Origin: Bacillus thuringiensis
Lineage (GTDB): Bacteria; Bacillota; Bacilli; Bacillales; Bacillaceae_G
Direction of reading: 5' to 3'
NCBI RefSeq assembly: GCF_001182785.1
Contig: NZ_CP012100.1
Location: 1 to 64,000 of the forward strand
DNA: 64,000 bases
Below the pieces are notes generated by a model. That model was not told the origin of the DNA. It made no database searches and was given only the letters and a program-made list of their open reading frames with translations. Shown piece after piece: positions 9,192 through 18,627 of this stretch. The number at the start of each line of letters is the position of its first letter. Positions within the stretch are counted from its first letter, which is position 1. The position numbers and the translations under genes were made by a program.

Positions 9192-9979
9192 TGACAGAAA
9201 TAATTGAGATACAGTAACCGAACGAAAAAAAGTTCTTGAAGACAAGAGAAGTGATCTAAAAGAAAAGAGAAAGATAGAAAAGCGGTATTGTTTTCAATAC
9301 TTTGTTTTGCTACATTGGTAGCGATATTTTTGTTTTGCCAAAAAGTTTTGGAATTGATCCTTGGAAGGAAGTTGTAATTCCTTTTTTTCTTTTGTATTTT
9401 TGGTTTATTCGATTATGTTTGGTATAGTACCAATAAATAAGAAGACCTAGCAAACAAACAATTGAATTTAAGGAGATAGAAAACGAGTTAGATTTATTAA
9501 GTATTTCTCATTCGTCATTAGAGGAGAGGTCGGAAAAACTTTTTAAACATCACCATTTTGAACTGAAAAAATACTATGATGAGAACCTTAAACAAAGCTC
9601 ATGGATATTTATTGTTGGAATAGTATGTATAGTAATTAGGTTTGCAATAATTGGATTAACCTGATATTTTCTAATTGCTAATCTATCTAATGAGATAGAA
9701 AATAAGGTTATTGTAGCTTCAGTGGATGCAATAGGAGCAATACTATCTAATAATATTGCGGTAATGTACCTCAAAATGCAAGCTAAGATAGTAAAAGAGC
9801 TAAATGAATTTTATTATCTTTTTGTAAACACACACCATTTCTACTTTATTAACTTCTTATTATCTAAGGTGCAGAATAAAGACAAGAGAGAAAATGCACT
9901 TGTTGAGCTGAATTTAAAGATTAATGGTATTCCTTCAAAAATTTCAGCTGAGGGAGTAGAAAAAATAGGTATTAGCTAA
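9192..9979 (+). pseudogene. Decayed two-helix membrane protein, TRADD-N-TM-like
   Basis: From about 9465 one frame encodes an acidic coiled-coil segment (EIENELDLLS), then FKHHHFELKKYYDENLKQS, a hydrophobic helix, an in-frame TGA at 9662-9664, a second hydrophobic segment (SVDAIGAILSNNIAVMYL) and a helical tail to 9979. A coiled coil, H-F-E-L-x-x-Y-Y, and a two-helix hairpin resemble the TRADD-N-associated two-transmembrane module of bacterial conflict systems. The 5' part (9192-9450) is scattered over frames with several stops. Non-functional; the family call rests on architecture and is tentative. Confidence 0.45.
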
Positions 9980-10369
9980 CCATCGTTTTGGTTTAAGCAG
10001 TGTTTTTTATGGGGTTTGTACCTTGGTAATAGAAAGAAATCGTTTTGTTAAAATGGGTATATTTTTATCTGGATTTTAATTGCGATTTGGAAGTTACGGG
10101 GTTTAATTGAGAGTATACCATTGGACATATTTGGTAGTAAGAGTACTCAATAAGCATAGATTTGATCAAAAAGGGTTGAGCATATGATCATGTTAAATTA
10201 CACAGAAATTGCGGATTCAATTTCTGGGCGAATAGAGTTTATGTTTTTTTGATAGGATTGAAAATATAGTTAAGTTTTATAACTATTCTCAAAAAATTAT
10301 GAACATTATATTAAAGTTAAAAGAAAAAAACTAAAAGACTTTGAAAGATAGATTGAAAATTACGAAAAT
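9980..10369. other. Degenerate non-coding stretch
   Basis: About 390 bases with stops in all frames and short protein-like pieces. No promoter, repeat or RNA structure stands out. It is probably decayed coding DNA. Confidence 0.3.
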
Positions 10370-10744
10370 ATGGCAATTAAGGATGAATATATAGGAGAGT
10401 ATACATTTACGGAATATGAAATGACTAATAAGGACGAATTAAATGGTATTGAAAGAGATTTTTTAGAGTTTAAAAAAATGACATTTATTATATTGTGTTA
10501 TTCAGAGATAAAGAAGCTTTTTGATAATATTGTCAATATCCATATTGGGAAGAATGTAAGTTTCAAAAATTTAAAACAAAAATTATTAAGGTTAAATAAT
10601 GTTTTGCAAGTTAATCTAACTGAATTAATAATTAGGCTAGATTCTTTAAGACAGATAAGAAATTATTTAGTACATCAATATGATTATTGGGATTCAGAGA
10701 TACTAATTAAAAAAAGAAAACGCACCAAAAAATTAAAGATATAA
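10370..10744 (+). CDS. Small HEPN-like protein
   Basis: This 124-residue helical protein contains RQIRNYLVHQYDYWD near residues 94-108. R-N-Y-L-V-H fits the Rx4-6H active-site motif of HEPN RNases, placed after a Leu-rich helix as in that family. The end is Lys/Arg-rich. ATG 10370 lacks a strong Shine-Dalgarno and the preceding 390 bases are degenerate, so the protein may be a 5'-truncated remnant. Its place just upstream of mcrBC fits an abortive-infection or toxin role, but no partner antitoxin is recognised. HEPN assignment is from the motif alone. Confidence 0.5.
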   Translation: MAIKDEYIGEYTFTEYEMTNKDELNGIERDFLEFKKMTFIILCYSEIKKLFDNIVNIHIGKNVSFKNLKQKLLRLNNVLQVNLTELIIRLDSLRQIRNYLVHQYDYWDSEILIKKRKRTKKLKI

Positions 10745-11087
10745 AAAATTTAAATGATGCAATGCTAAGTAGTATTTTAAACTTAATAATATAGGAGATT
10801 ATTGAGTTTGAAATTGAATATGATAAAAAGAAGATTAATAATACATAATTTAGTTATCTTTTTTTTCCATACCGCTAAAGGAGATTTCGGCATGCATTAA
10901 TTCCATAATAAGAAGAGTTGTGAAGGGGTTCTTGCAATTTATGTGATATTTATACCAGTGTACTGTTTGTATTAGAGTTAGCTATTAACCAGTATTTCTG
11001 TCGCCATTATTAATCAACACTTAATAGCTTCTTTACTCATCATATTCTATAATTAATCTATAAAATTAAATGGGGGTAATTTCCAAA
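10745..11087. other. mcrBC upstream region
   Basis: No gene is seen. TATAAT at 11048-11053 could be the -10 element for mcrB, but no good -35 is present at the right distance. GGGGG at 11071-11075 is the ribosome-binding site for ATG 11088. Confidence 0.35.
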
Positions 11088-13661
11088 ATGAAGCTTCAAA
11101 CCGTGACCCAAAAAGCTACTCAATTTGAACCCGATATTTCATTGCTTGCTGAAAAAGAATCAGGGCGCCAAGAATTCGTAAAACGTTTTCCATTAGAATC
11201 CTTAAGAAATCTCACCATAGAAGAATATGCAAATACTAAAACAAAAGATTGTTTCAATTACTGGCTCGAGCGAAAAAATATTTTAGGCGGCATTGGCGGA
11301 GCCAATTCTGCTAAATTCGGTATTTATCTTGCTAAAACTGGTGAGTACTGTAAAAGTTACGGTAAACAAAAAGTGGTATTAAAACATGAACAGTTACAAG
11401 AAGAATTTAGAGTCCTAAAAGAAGGGATTTGTGAGGCAATTCGACTTGCAAAGGAAGGCCGCATTTCTGAAATTGTTACATTAGATTTACCAATTTATAA
11501 TATGGTACTACTAAAAATTTTAAATATTTATGTTCCAGAGAAATTTTTTAATATTTATTCACCACCAATTTTGATTGAGCTTGGAAAGGAATTACATATA
11601 AAAGATGAATTGCTTACCCCCCTGAATGCAATTGAATTGAATCATGAAGTGTTACAGGCTATTAAGAAAGAAAATGTTTTTTTAGATTGGTCTAATGAAA
11701 GGATTTCACGATTTATCTGGGAGACATTTTCAGAACGAGATAAATCGCTTGATAAGAATACAAACTATTGGCTAGCTGGACATACTTATGGAAAAAATCG
11801 TTCCATCCAAGATTATTTGTTGAAAAACAACTGTATAGCGATAGGCTTTTTACGTGAAAATTTATCCTCTCTTTTAGAAGAAGAAAATATTGAGGATATC
11901 ATTGATGAGAAGGAAGAAACATCAGCAGGACAAAAAGCGTTAAAGCAATTTTTTAAAATGAAAGAAGGAGACCTTGTTGCTTTAAAAACATCATTTACTC
12001 GTAAGGTTGATGGGAAGACAAGATCAGTGTTACGAGTTAGTGCTGTTGGGAAAATTACCCAAGATACTATTGATGGTTATGAATTCTCTGAAGAGTACGG
12101 ACATCTACTTCCTGTTGAGTGGATTAATATTGAAGAGAGAGAGTTCATAGGTTATGGAGGATATCGTAGTACATTAAATGAAGTGAAAAATAAAAATGTC
12201 ATTAACTTAGTATTTATGCAGGGAAAGGAAACAAGTAATACGCCCCAAGAGTCTATTGAAGTATTAGATACAGATCCAAGAAACTATGTATTTTTTGGTC
12301 CACCTGGAACAGGGAAAACATATCAAATCGTTGAACGTGCTCTTGAATTGATCGATAAAAGAACATATGAGGAACTGAAAGTAGATGGACGAGAAGCATT
12401 GCAACAAGAGTTTTCACGTTTAACTAAAGAAGGGAAAATTCATCTCGTGACGTTCCATCAGTCCTATGGATATGAAGATTTTATAGAAGGCTTGAAATCT
12501 GATGGAAAAGGGAATTTTGTGCCAACGGATGGTATTTTGAAAAAAGCGGCGCTTGAAGCTATGTATGAAGGAATTCAAAGTACAAGTCAGGACTTTTCGA
12601 ATGAAGTTCGTTTTGAGCAACTTTATGATTACCTGGTTGAAAACGGATTGAAGAATAATATTCAATTTGAATCAAAAACAGGAACGACAAATTTCATTTC
12701 ATACATATCAGAGCAAAACAATATCGTTGTAACGAGTGAGGATGTAAAAACTAGTTCAATAGTTTCAAAGAATCGTTTACTAAGTCTGTATCGCTATATT
12801 CAGGAGCATGATATTGATTGGAAGAATAATATTATGTTTGTTCGTGAGGCAATTGGTGGGTGTAATCAGACGAGATATTGGTCTGTACTAAATTGGATAT
12901 TAGAAAAAATGGAAGATACAACAGAAGAAGAAAAAATTGAAGTTGAAGGAGATGAGAAAAAGGCAATTATTCAAAAGGCATTACTGGACAACGGTTCGTT
13001 TGATTATTCGAATGCGAAAAAGCATGTTGTTATCATTGATGAAATGAACCGAGGCAATATTTCTAAGATTTTTGGTGAGCTGTTAACGTTACTGGAAGAG
13101 GATAAGCGTTTAACACAAAGTAATGAATTGATCGTTGAACTACCTTATTCAAAAGAGAAGTTTACGTTACCTCCCAATCTATATGTAATTGGGACAATGA
13201 ATACGGCAGATCGATCCATAGCTTTGCTTGATACAGCGTTACGTCGCCGCTTTGTGTTTGAAGAAATCATGCCAAATACGGATCTTCTTGAATCGATTGG
13301 TGATGAAATTGATCTTGCTGAAATGCTTTCTGTTATTAATAAGCGGATTGAAGTGCTGTACGATCGCGATCATATGATTGGGCATGCATATTTTATAAAC
13401 GCGAAAACAGATAATGAGGTTATAGCTATTTTTCAAACGAAAATTATTCCACTTTTACAAGAGTATTTTTATGATGATTGGGAAAAGATCGGTCTTGTTT
13501 TAGGGGGAATAGGGAGTTCAAAGGAAGATCAATATATTGTTTATAAGGAAGAAGTTAATGTTAATGAACTGTTTAAACAAAAGCCATCTATTTATATTCC
13601 TGCACTGTACCGAGTAAAACGAAAATTAACAGCGCAAGAGCTAATAGCGATTTATGAATAA
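11088..13661 (+). CDS. mcrB: McrB, AAA+ GTPase subunit of modification-dependent restriction
   Basis: McrB binds modified DNA through its N-terminus and powers cleavage by McrC with GTP hydrolysis. The AAA+ core is complete: Walker A GPPGTGKT at residues 404-411, Walker B with D651-E652 in VVIIDEMNRGNISK, and the GTMNTADRSIALLD signature with TALRRRFVF as sensor and arginine finger. The N-terminal 380 residues differ from E. coli McrB and include a YWLAGHTYGKNRS segment that looks like a PUA/EVE-type modified-base reader. I chose ATG 11088 for its GGGGG site; ATG 11070 is in frame. mcrC overlaps its end by eight bases. Target modification is unknown. Confidence 0.93.
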   Translation: MKLQTVTQKATQFEPDISLLAEKESGRQEFVKRFPLESLRNLTIEEYANTKTKDCFNYWLERKNILGGIGGANSAKFGIYLAKTGEYCKSYGKQKVVLKHEQLQEEFRVLKEGICEAIRLAKEGRISEIVTLDLPIYNMVLLKILNIYVPEKFFNIYSPPILIELGKELHIKDELLTPLNAIELNHEVLQAIKKENVFLDWSNERISRFIWETFSERDKSLDKNTNYWLAGHTYGKNRSIQDYLLKNNCIAIGFLRENLSSLLEEENIEDIIDEKEETSAGQKALKQFFKMKEGDLVALKTSFTRKVDGKTRSVLRVSAVGKITQDTIDGYEFSEEYGHLLPVEWINIEEREFIGYGGYRSTLNEVKNKNVINLVFMQGKETSNTPQESIEVLDTDPRNYVFFGPPGTGKTYQIVERALELIDKRTYEELKVDGREALQQEFSRLTKEGKIHLVTFHQSYGYEDFIEGLKSDGKGNFVPTDGILKKAALEAMYEGIQSTSQDFSNEVRFEQLYDYLVENGLKNNIQFESKTGTTNFISYISEQNNIVVTSEDVKTSSIVSKNRLLSLYRYIQEHDIDWKNNIMFVREAIGGCNQTRYWSVLNWILEKMEDTTEEEKIEVEGDEKKAIIQKALLDNGSFDYSNAKKHVVIIDEMNRGNISKIFGELLTLLEEDKRLTQSNELIVELPYSKEKFTLPPNLYVIGTMNTADRSIALLDTALRRRFVFEEIMPNTDLLESIGDEIDLAEMLSVINKRIEVLYDRDHMIGHAYFINAKTDNEVIAIFQTKIIPLLQEYFYDDWEKIGLVLGGIGSSKEDQYIVYKEEVNVNELFKQKPSIYIPALYRVKRKLTAQELIAIYE

Positions 13662-14871
13662 GACAATTATAGTACGTGAGGCGTATGACTGGATTACAGA
13701 AAACGAAGTTACAGTAGAACAATTTGATGAGCTTATACGATATATTGAAGAAAAATATCCAAATGAACAGGTGATTGATCAAAAGTATAAACGACTTCGC
13801 TTTATTAATTATGTTGGTGTGATCCAATGTTCTGATGTGAGGTACGAAATTATTCCCAAAATAAAACTCACATCTAATGACGATCGAAAGGCATTGCTAG
13901 GAATGCTTTCAATTACAGGCTTTTTGCCGGTTTCATTTTATGAGGAAGTACTAAATGGTGAAGATAGAGGGGAACTGCTCACGGCATTTCTTGCTACATT
14001 TCTTACTCGTTTGCTAAATGAACTCAGAAAAGGGACTTTTAAAACATACGAACGTCATGAAGAAAATTTAAATACACTGCGTGGCAAACTCGAGCTTAGT
14101 AAACACATTTATAAGAATGTATTTCAAAAAACAAAAGCATATTGTGCATTTGATGAATATACGGAAAATAACTCTTTAAACCAGCTATTTAAATGTGCAT
14201 TGCTCATTGTAAAAAAGTATACAAAAATACATACTTTAAAACTTTATCTTGAGCGCTGTTTAGGCTACTTAGAACCTGTGGATGTAGTGTATTTCACAGA
14301 GAAGGAATTAAAGAATATTACATTTAATCGACAGAATGAACGTTTTCGTCAAGCTGCTTTATTTGCTAAGATAATTGTTGAGCGGGCAACGATTTATAGT
14401 AAAGGGCAAGGAGCATCATCGTTCTCTTTCTTATTTCAAATGAATATATTGTTTGAAAAATATATTGAAGTGGCGCTACAAGAGGCTATTGGTAATAATA
14501 AAATAATCAGTCAACATGCAGAGAAGAGGTTATTACGTAATAAGAAGAGTGGACGCCAGAATATTTTATTAAAACCAGATTTTGTGATTGATAATAGGAT
14601 AATCATAGATACAAAGTGGAAAAGTGCAACAAGTAATGGAAGAAGTATTTATGTACAGAGCGACATTTATCAAATGTATGCGTATGTAACTGCTGATAAG
14701 GAAGTAGAAAGGTGTATATTGTTGTACCCGAAACAGGAGGTAGAAGCTGTTCATCCTGTGTGGGAAGTTATCGATACTGAAAAAACTATCGAAATGTGCA
14801 CGATAAGAATTGATGAATTTTCCGAGACTGTGCGAGAATTAGAGGGAATTCTAAAAAAACAAGTTAAATAA
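13654..14871 (+). CDS. mcrC: McrC, nuclease subunit of the McrBC system
   Basis: McrC is the endonuclease recruited by the McrB ring. The 405-residue protein has an N-terminal McrB-contact half and a C-terminal PD-(D/E)xK nuclease with D309 in KPDFVID and D319-T-K321 in IIIDTKWK, the usual McrC form. The start overlaps the end of mcrB, so translation is coupled. A strong terminator follows. Both subunits look intact, so the host should restrict incoming DNA carrying modified bases. Confident from family and position. Confidence 0.93.
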   Translation: MNKTIIVREAYDWITENEVTVEQFDELIRYIEEKYPNEQVIDQKYKRLRFINYVGVIQCSDVRYEIIPKIKLTSNDDRKALLGMLSITGFLPVSFYEEVLNGEDRGELLTAFLATFLTRLLNELRKGTFKTYERHEENLNTLRGKLELSKHIYKNVFQKTKAYCAFDEYTENNSLNQLFKCALLIVKKYTKIHTLKLYLERCLGYLEPVDVVYFTEKELKNITFNRQNERFRQAALFAKIIVERATIYSKGQGASSFSFLFQMNILFEKYIEVALQEAIGNNKIISQHAEKRLLRNKKSGRQNILLKPDFVIDNRIIIDTKWKSATSNGRSIYVQSDIYQMYAYVTADKEVERCILLYPKQEVEAVHPVWEVIDTEKTIEMCTIRIDEFSETVRELEGILKKQVK

Positions 14872-14876
14872 TTTTG

Positions 14877-14912
14877 TAAAGACACTCGATTGAATAGGGG
14901 TGTCTTTTATTA
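14877..14912 (+). terminator. Rho-independent terminator after mcrBC
   Basis: AAGACACTC (14879-14887) pairs with the GGGTGTCTT arm, followed by TTATTAT. It lies directly past the mcrC stop. Confidence 0.85.
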
Positions 14913-14974
14913 TAGAAATCAAATATATTTTGGAAAAATATGAATATTTAGTTTGTTTTAATTGAAATAGAAAT

Positions 14975-14996
14975 GAACTTATTATATAATAAGTTC
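14975..14996. repeat. 22-base perfect palindrome
   Basis: GAACTTATTAT and its exact reverse complement abut with no loop, an arrangement typical of a dimeric regulator site rather than a terminator. It is about 300 bases upstream of radC. The rest of 14913-15291 has no gene. Confidence 0.4.
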
Positions 14997-15291
14997 AAGA
15001 AAATTTTTCCTTTTTAATCATTCCTAGATAACCACAAACCTTTCGGGTTTACGATTCATTACAAGGAAGTGTATAACGCATATACGCTAATTTGTAATAC
15101 GAATGTATTCCTGGAAGGTTTTTTGCGTTGTAGGAATAGGACAAGTAATCAACTAACAAGGATGTGATAGATTATCTTAAATTATTAAGAATTGTAGTGG
15201 GGAAATAAGAATTTTGGATTTCAAAATACAAAAGAAGGTGAAAAAGATGAGAGGAGCAGTCTCGTCTTTTTTATTTCGAAAGGAGAAGGAC

Positions 15292-15595
15292 ATGGGTAAG
15301 AAAATTATGGTTCAATCTGTAAAGTTGGTAAAAGACAGTAATCGAATTTATGATATTGAGAAAAAGAAAATCACTTGTCCAGCGGATGCTGTACGCTTTG
15401 CACAGATTATATTTGATATAGAGTCAAGGCCAAATGAAATTTTTGGTGTATTTAACTTAAATACAAAGAATGAAATTATTGGATGTAGCATTGTGTTTGA
15501 AGGAACTGTTGATTCATCGTTAGTCCATCCACGCGAGACGTTCCGCACAGCAATATTAAACAATGCATCTTCAATAGTATGTTTCCATAACCACC
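15292..15595 (+). CDS. radC: RadC family JAMM protein, 5' exon
   Basis: ATG 15292 has AAGGAG (15280-15285) six bases upstream; an in-frame extension to 15214 has no such site. The exon encodes MGKKIMVQSVKLVKDSNR through a RadC core to SSIVCFHNH, the His-x-His of the zinc-binding HxHPSG motif. The frame is then interrupted by GTGCG, the 5' end of a group II intron. Joining C15595 to C18383 gives FHNHPSG and an uninterrupted 150-codon reading frame. RadC-type JAMM proteins of mobile elements have no firmly known role. Without splicing the protein would lack half of its active site. Confidence 0.85.
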
Positions 15596-16324
15596 GTGCG
15601 ACACGTTCCTAACTGAAAAGGTTACGCATGCTGTCTGAACGTCATTTATGGCAAGTAAGGGAGTCGTGAACTCTTAACTCGATAGGTAGAATGATAGGGT
15701 AACGCCTTGAAATGCCTACTCTAATACTCCGACATGCATTATTCGAATGTGTATAAGAATAGGGTGTGAAGCTCGGTGAAGTCGGCTAAAAGTTGTCGTA
15801 GTACTCATGAGTAACCGAAAGCTAACCAGAGGTGGTTGGTACAACTGATAGGTCGGGAGTCGTGAAAAACTTAATATGGTGAGAATGTGGTAAAACACTG
15901 ACGAACTAGCGAATGAAATGTCTGTAAGTGGAACTACTTAGAAATGGGTAGACTTGATGAAAACTTCAAGTGCGTTCCGTGGGCGAGTAAGTATGGTGGT
16001 TTCGAAAGCTCCATGCATCGTTACAGGCGATGGAGAGGACGCCAGGCAAGAGCTAGCACCTAAGTTAAGAATAGATAGAGTTAAGGGAACGTGGAAAGCT
16101 ATCAACATGGAGAGTACACACTCTATGAAGTGGTAGGGAGGAAAGGAATATATCTATAACTTCCTTTTATGATAGTGAGAGTAGAGGCAGGAGTGATGAA
16201 GTTTCTGTAATGGAAATGGAACAATAGCCTCAAGTCGTTTCGCCTAAACTATTTCAACTCAATCATCTCAAGGATTCTCGTATGACTAAAAAGGTCACGA
16301 GCCAAGATTGGAGCGTGATATACC

Positions 16325-18238
16325 TTGAACGAAAACTTTAAGAAGATCCCTAGAATGAAAAATACAAGGTTACGCCATGCTGAGTATTATGGCATGACTG
16401 AAATCTTTGATGAACTTTATGCAAAAAGTAAGGATAAACAAAAATTTAAAAACCTCATGTCAATCATTACTTCAGACGACAACATTCTACTCGCCTATCG
16501 AAATATTAAACGGAATAACGGAAGTGCCACGCCTGGAGTCGATGAAGTTACGATAAAGGACGTTGAAGAGCTTGGAACCCATGAGTTTATTGGAATTGTG
16601 AAGAAAAGATTTAAACAGTATAATCCTCGAAAAGTAAAACGTGTGGAAATTCCAAAACCTAATGGAAAAACTAGACCATTAGGTATTCCATCTATGTGGG
16701 ATAGAATTGCACAACAATGTATTCTACAAGTACTGGAACCTATATGTGAAGCTAATTTTTATAAATATAGTTATGGGTTTAGACCGACAAAATCAGCTGA
16801 AAATGCAATATCTGCATGTAATGGACGAATAAACAATAATAAAATGCAATATGTAGTGGACATAGACATTAAAGGTTTCTTTGATGAAGTAAAACATTCA
16901 AAGCTTATGCGACAAATTTGGACAATGGGTATTCGTGATAAACAATTACTTGTGATTATACGTAAAATGTTAAAAGCGCCTATTGTTTTACCAAATGGAG
17001 AAATCGTACATCCAACAAAAGGGACACCGCAAGGTGGAATACTTTCCCCTCTATTGGCGAATATCACTTTAAATGAATTTGATTGGTGGATTGCAAACCA
17101 ATGGGAAAGTAAAAAGTGCCGAACGCTTAAGGACTATCTTAATAAGAAAACAGGATGGTATAGTCGCCAATATCGCTATCAACAACTTAGAAAAACATCT
17201 ACATTAAAAGAAATGTACATTGTCCGCTACGCAGATGATTTTAAAATTTTTACTACAACGCGATTAGATGCTGAAAAGATTTTCATGGCAAGCAAAATGT
17301 GGCTAGAGGAACGGTTAAACCTTACTATTTCTGAGGAGAAATCTCAAATTACAAATCTGAAAAAGAAAAGTAGCGAGTTTCTCGGCTTTGAACTGAAAAT
17401 GGAACGAAAAGGATATGATCGTTTTGGCCGCAGAAAATACGTTTGTCAATCACATATAGCAGAAAAAGCACGAAAGAGGATTAAGAAACAACTCAAAGAC
17501 CAGATCAAACTCATGCAAAGAGTTCCCAATGGAAACGAATTAATCAAGAACGTTGGAATTTATAATAGTATGGTTATTGGCATTCACAATTATTATCAAA
17601 TTGCGACGCAAGTAGTCAATAGTTTGATGCCAATACAATACCAATTAACACAAATAGAACGTCAACGATTAAAGCAATTTTCATTGCGAAAAACAACCAA
17701 TTATCCAATCAAAGATAAAGGCATTAAACCTTATTTAAAATCAAAGATGACAAGATATATTAATGGATATCCCCTCATTCCTATTGGGTTCATTAAAACA
17801 AAAACAGCATTAATGCCCAAAAATAGTGTTAATAAATTTACCAAAGAAGGACGAGAACTAATACATCGGGAACAAAAGTCGGTTCCGAACTGGCAAGTTC
17901 AATGGATTAGGGAACACCCTATCATTAATGAACGGGAAACGATAGAATTCAATGACAATCGAATATCGCTGTTTATAGCCCAAAATGGAAAATGCGCAGT
18001 AACTGGGGAAGAATTGATTCTAACGGAAATGGATTGCCATCATAAAACATTATGGAGTAAAACGAAGGATGATAGTTATTCCAACTTAGTGCTAATTACT
18101 AGAGATGTTCACCGGCTAATCCATGCCACAGATGTAGAAACTATCCAAAGGTATCTTGAATTTCTTGAATTAAATGAGGAACAAATTATAAAGCTGAATA
18201 AACTAAGATTGTTAATTGGAAATGAAATAATCAAGTAA
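16325..18238 (+). CDS. ltrA: Group II intron reverse transcriptase/maturase with HNH endonuclease
   Basis: The 637-residue intron protein has the full domain order. RT blocks include EIPKPNGKTRPLGIPSMWDR and the catalytic YADD at residues 302-305, preceded by KGTPQGGILSPLLANI. A maturase X domain and a DNA-binding region follow. A C-terminal HNH-type endonuclease ends the protein (KCAVTGEELILTEMDCHH and VHRLIHA). It promotes splicing and target-primed retrohoming. TTG 16325 has GGAG at 16310-16313; ATG 16355 is an alternative. All catalytic residues seen are intact, so the intron is likely active. Confidence 0.93.
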   Translation: MNENFKKIPRMKNTRLRHAEYYGMTEIFDELYAKSKDKQKFKNLMSIITSDDNILLAYRNIKRNNGSATPGVDEVTIKDVEELGTHEFIGIVKKRFKQYNPRKVKRVEIPKPNGKTRPLGIPSMWDRIAQQCILQVLEPICEANFYKYSYGFRPTKSAENAISACNGRINNNKMQYVVDIDIKGFFDEVKHSKLMRQIWTMGIRDKQLLVIIRKMLKAPIVLPNGEIVHPTKGTPQGGILSPLLANITLNEFDWWIANQWESKKCRTLKDYLNKKTGWYSRQYRYQQLRKTSTLKEMYIVRYADDFKIFTTTRLDAEKIFMASKMWLEERLNLTISEEKSQITNLKKKSSEFLGFELKMERKGYDRFGRRKYVCQSHIAEKARKRIKKQLKDQIKLMQRVPNGNELIKNVGIYNSMVIGIHNYYQIATQVVNSLMPIQYQLTQIERQRLKQFSLRKTTNYPIKDKGIKPYLKSKMTRYINGYPLIPIGFIKTKTALMPKNSVNKFTKEGRELIHREQKSVPNWQVQWIREHPIINERETIEFNDNRISLFIAQNGKCAVTGEELILTEMDCHHKTLWSKTKDDSYSNLVLITRDVHRLIHATDVETIQRYLEFLELNEEQIIKLNKLRLLIGNEIIK

Positions 18239-18298
18239 ATTAGGGATTTAAATTAAACTAAGTAGATTGAGGAAAATGAAATAGAAGGCAAACGATGG

Positions 18299-18334
18299 CA
18301 TGCCGTGTGCGATGAAAGTTGCACGCACGGTGTA
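18299..18334 (+). ncRNA. Group II intron domain V
   Basis: A compact hairpin with CCGTGTGC and GCACGCACGG arms around GATGAAAGTT. This is the most conserved, catalytic part of group II introns. Domain VI follows to 18382. Confidence 0.85.
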
Positions 18335-18382
18335 GAGCAGGGGAAAAGGTGGAGATAACCTCAAAGTCTTACCTATTGCTAT

Positions 18383-18531
18383 CTTCAGGACATAGTATGG
18401 AATCTCAAGAAGATGTTGAAGTAACTAAGCGATTAAAAGAATGTGGAATTATTATTGGTATCCCTCTTCTAGATCATGTCATCATTGGAGATAATAGTTA
18501 TGTAAGTTTATTGAAAAAGGGGATTATCTAA
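18383..18531 (+). CDS. radC: RadC family JAMM protein, 3' exon
   Basis: The exon supplies Pro-Ser-Gly and then [36 protein letters not shown] and VSLLKKGII, the RadC C-terminus. The last Asp of the JAMM motif is present (SxxD as S-Q-E-D). The usual PTPS after the Gly reads HSMES here, a slight departure from consensus. Stop at 18529-18531. It has no start of its own and depends on splicing. Confidence 0.85.
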
Positions 18532-18574
18532 TACAAAGCAATAAGCCAACTATTTTTAAGGGTGTATATGGAGG

Positions 18575-18627
18575 AATAGGAAGATTCTAAAGCGTTTATT
18601 CGCATATGGATCTTCTTATTTTTTTAT
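18575..18627 (+). terminator. Rho-independent terminator after radC
   Basis: The arms AATAGGAAGAT (18575-18585) and ATCTTCTTATT (18610-18620) pair with one mismatch and are followed by a run of T. Confidence 0.8.

Larger units (their letters stand above)
15596..18382 (+). mobile_element. Complete group II intron inserted in radC
   Basis: The intron begins GTGCGACACG at 15596 (the GUGYG 5' consensus) and ends ...GCTAT at 18382. The first 730 bases are non-coding structured RNA (domains I-III). The reverse transcriptase/maturase ORF lies in domain IV, and domain V and VI hairpins are at the 3' end. The boundaries were set by restoring the radC frame and agree with intron consensus ends. Total length is 2787 bases. 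The insertion separates the His-x-His from Pro-Ser-Gly of the radC metal site, a conserved target likely to exist in other radC genes. Confidence 0.9.

Noticed and set aside
15716..16136. Short open frames in the 5' part of the group II intron
   Set aside because: This part is the structured ribozyme (domains I-III); the frames have no ribosome-binding sites.
16771..17067. 98-codon antisense frame in the intron maturase
   Set aside because: It mirrors the conserved RT blocks; not a gene.
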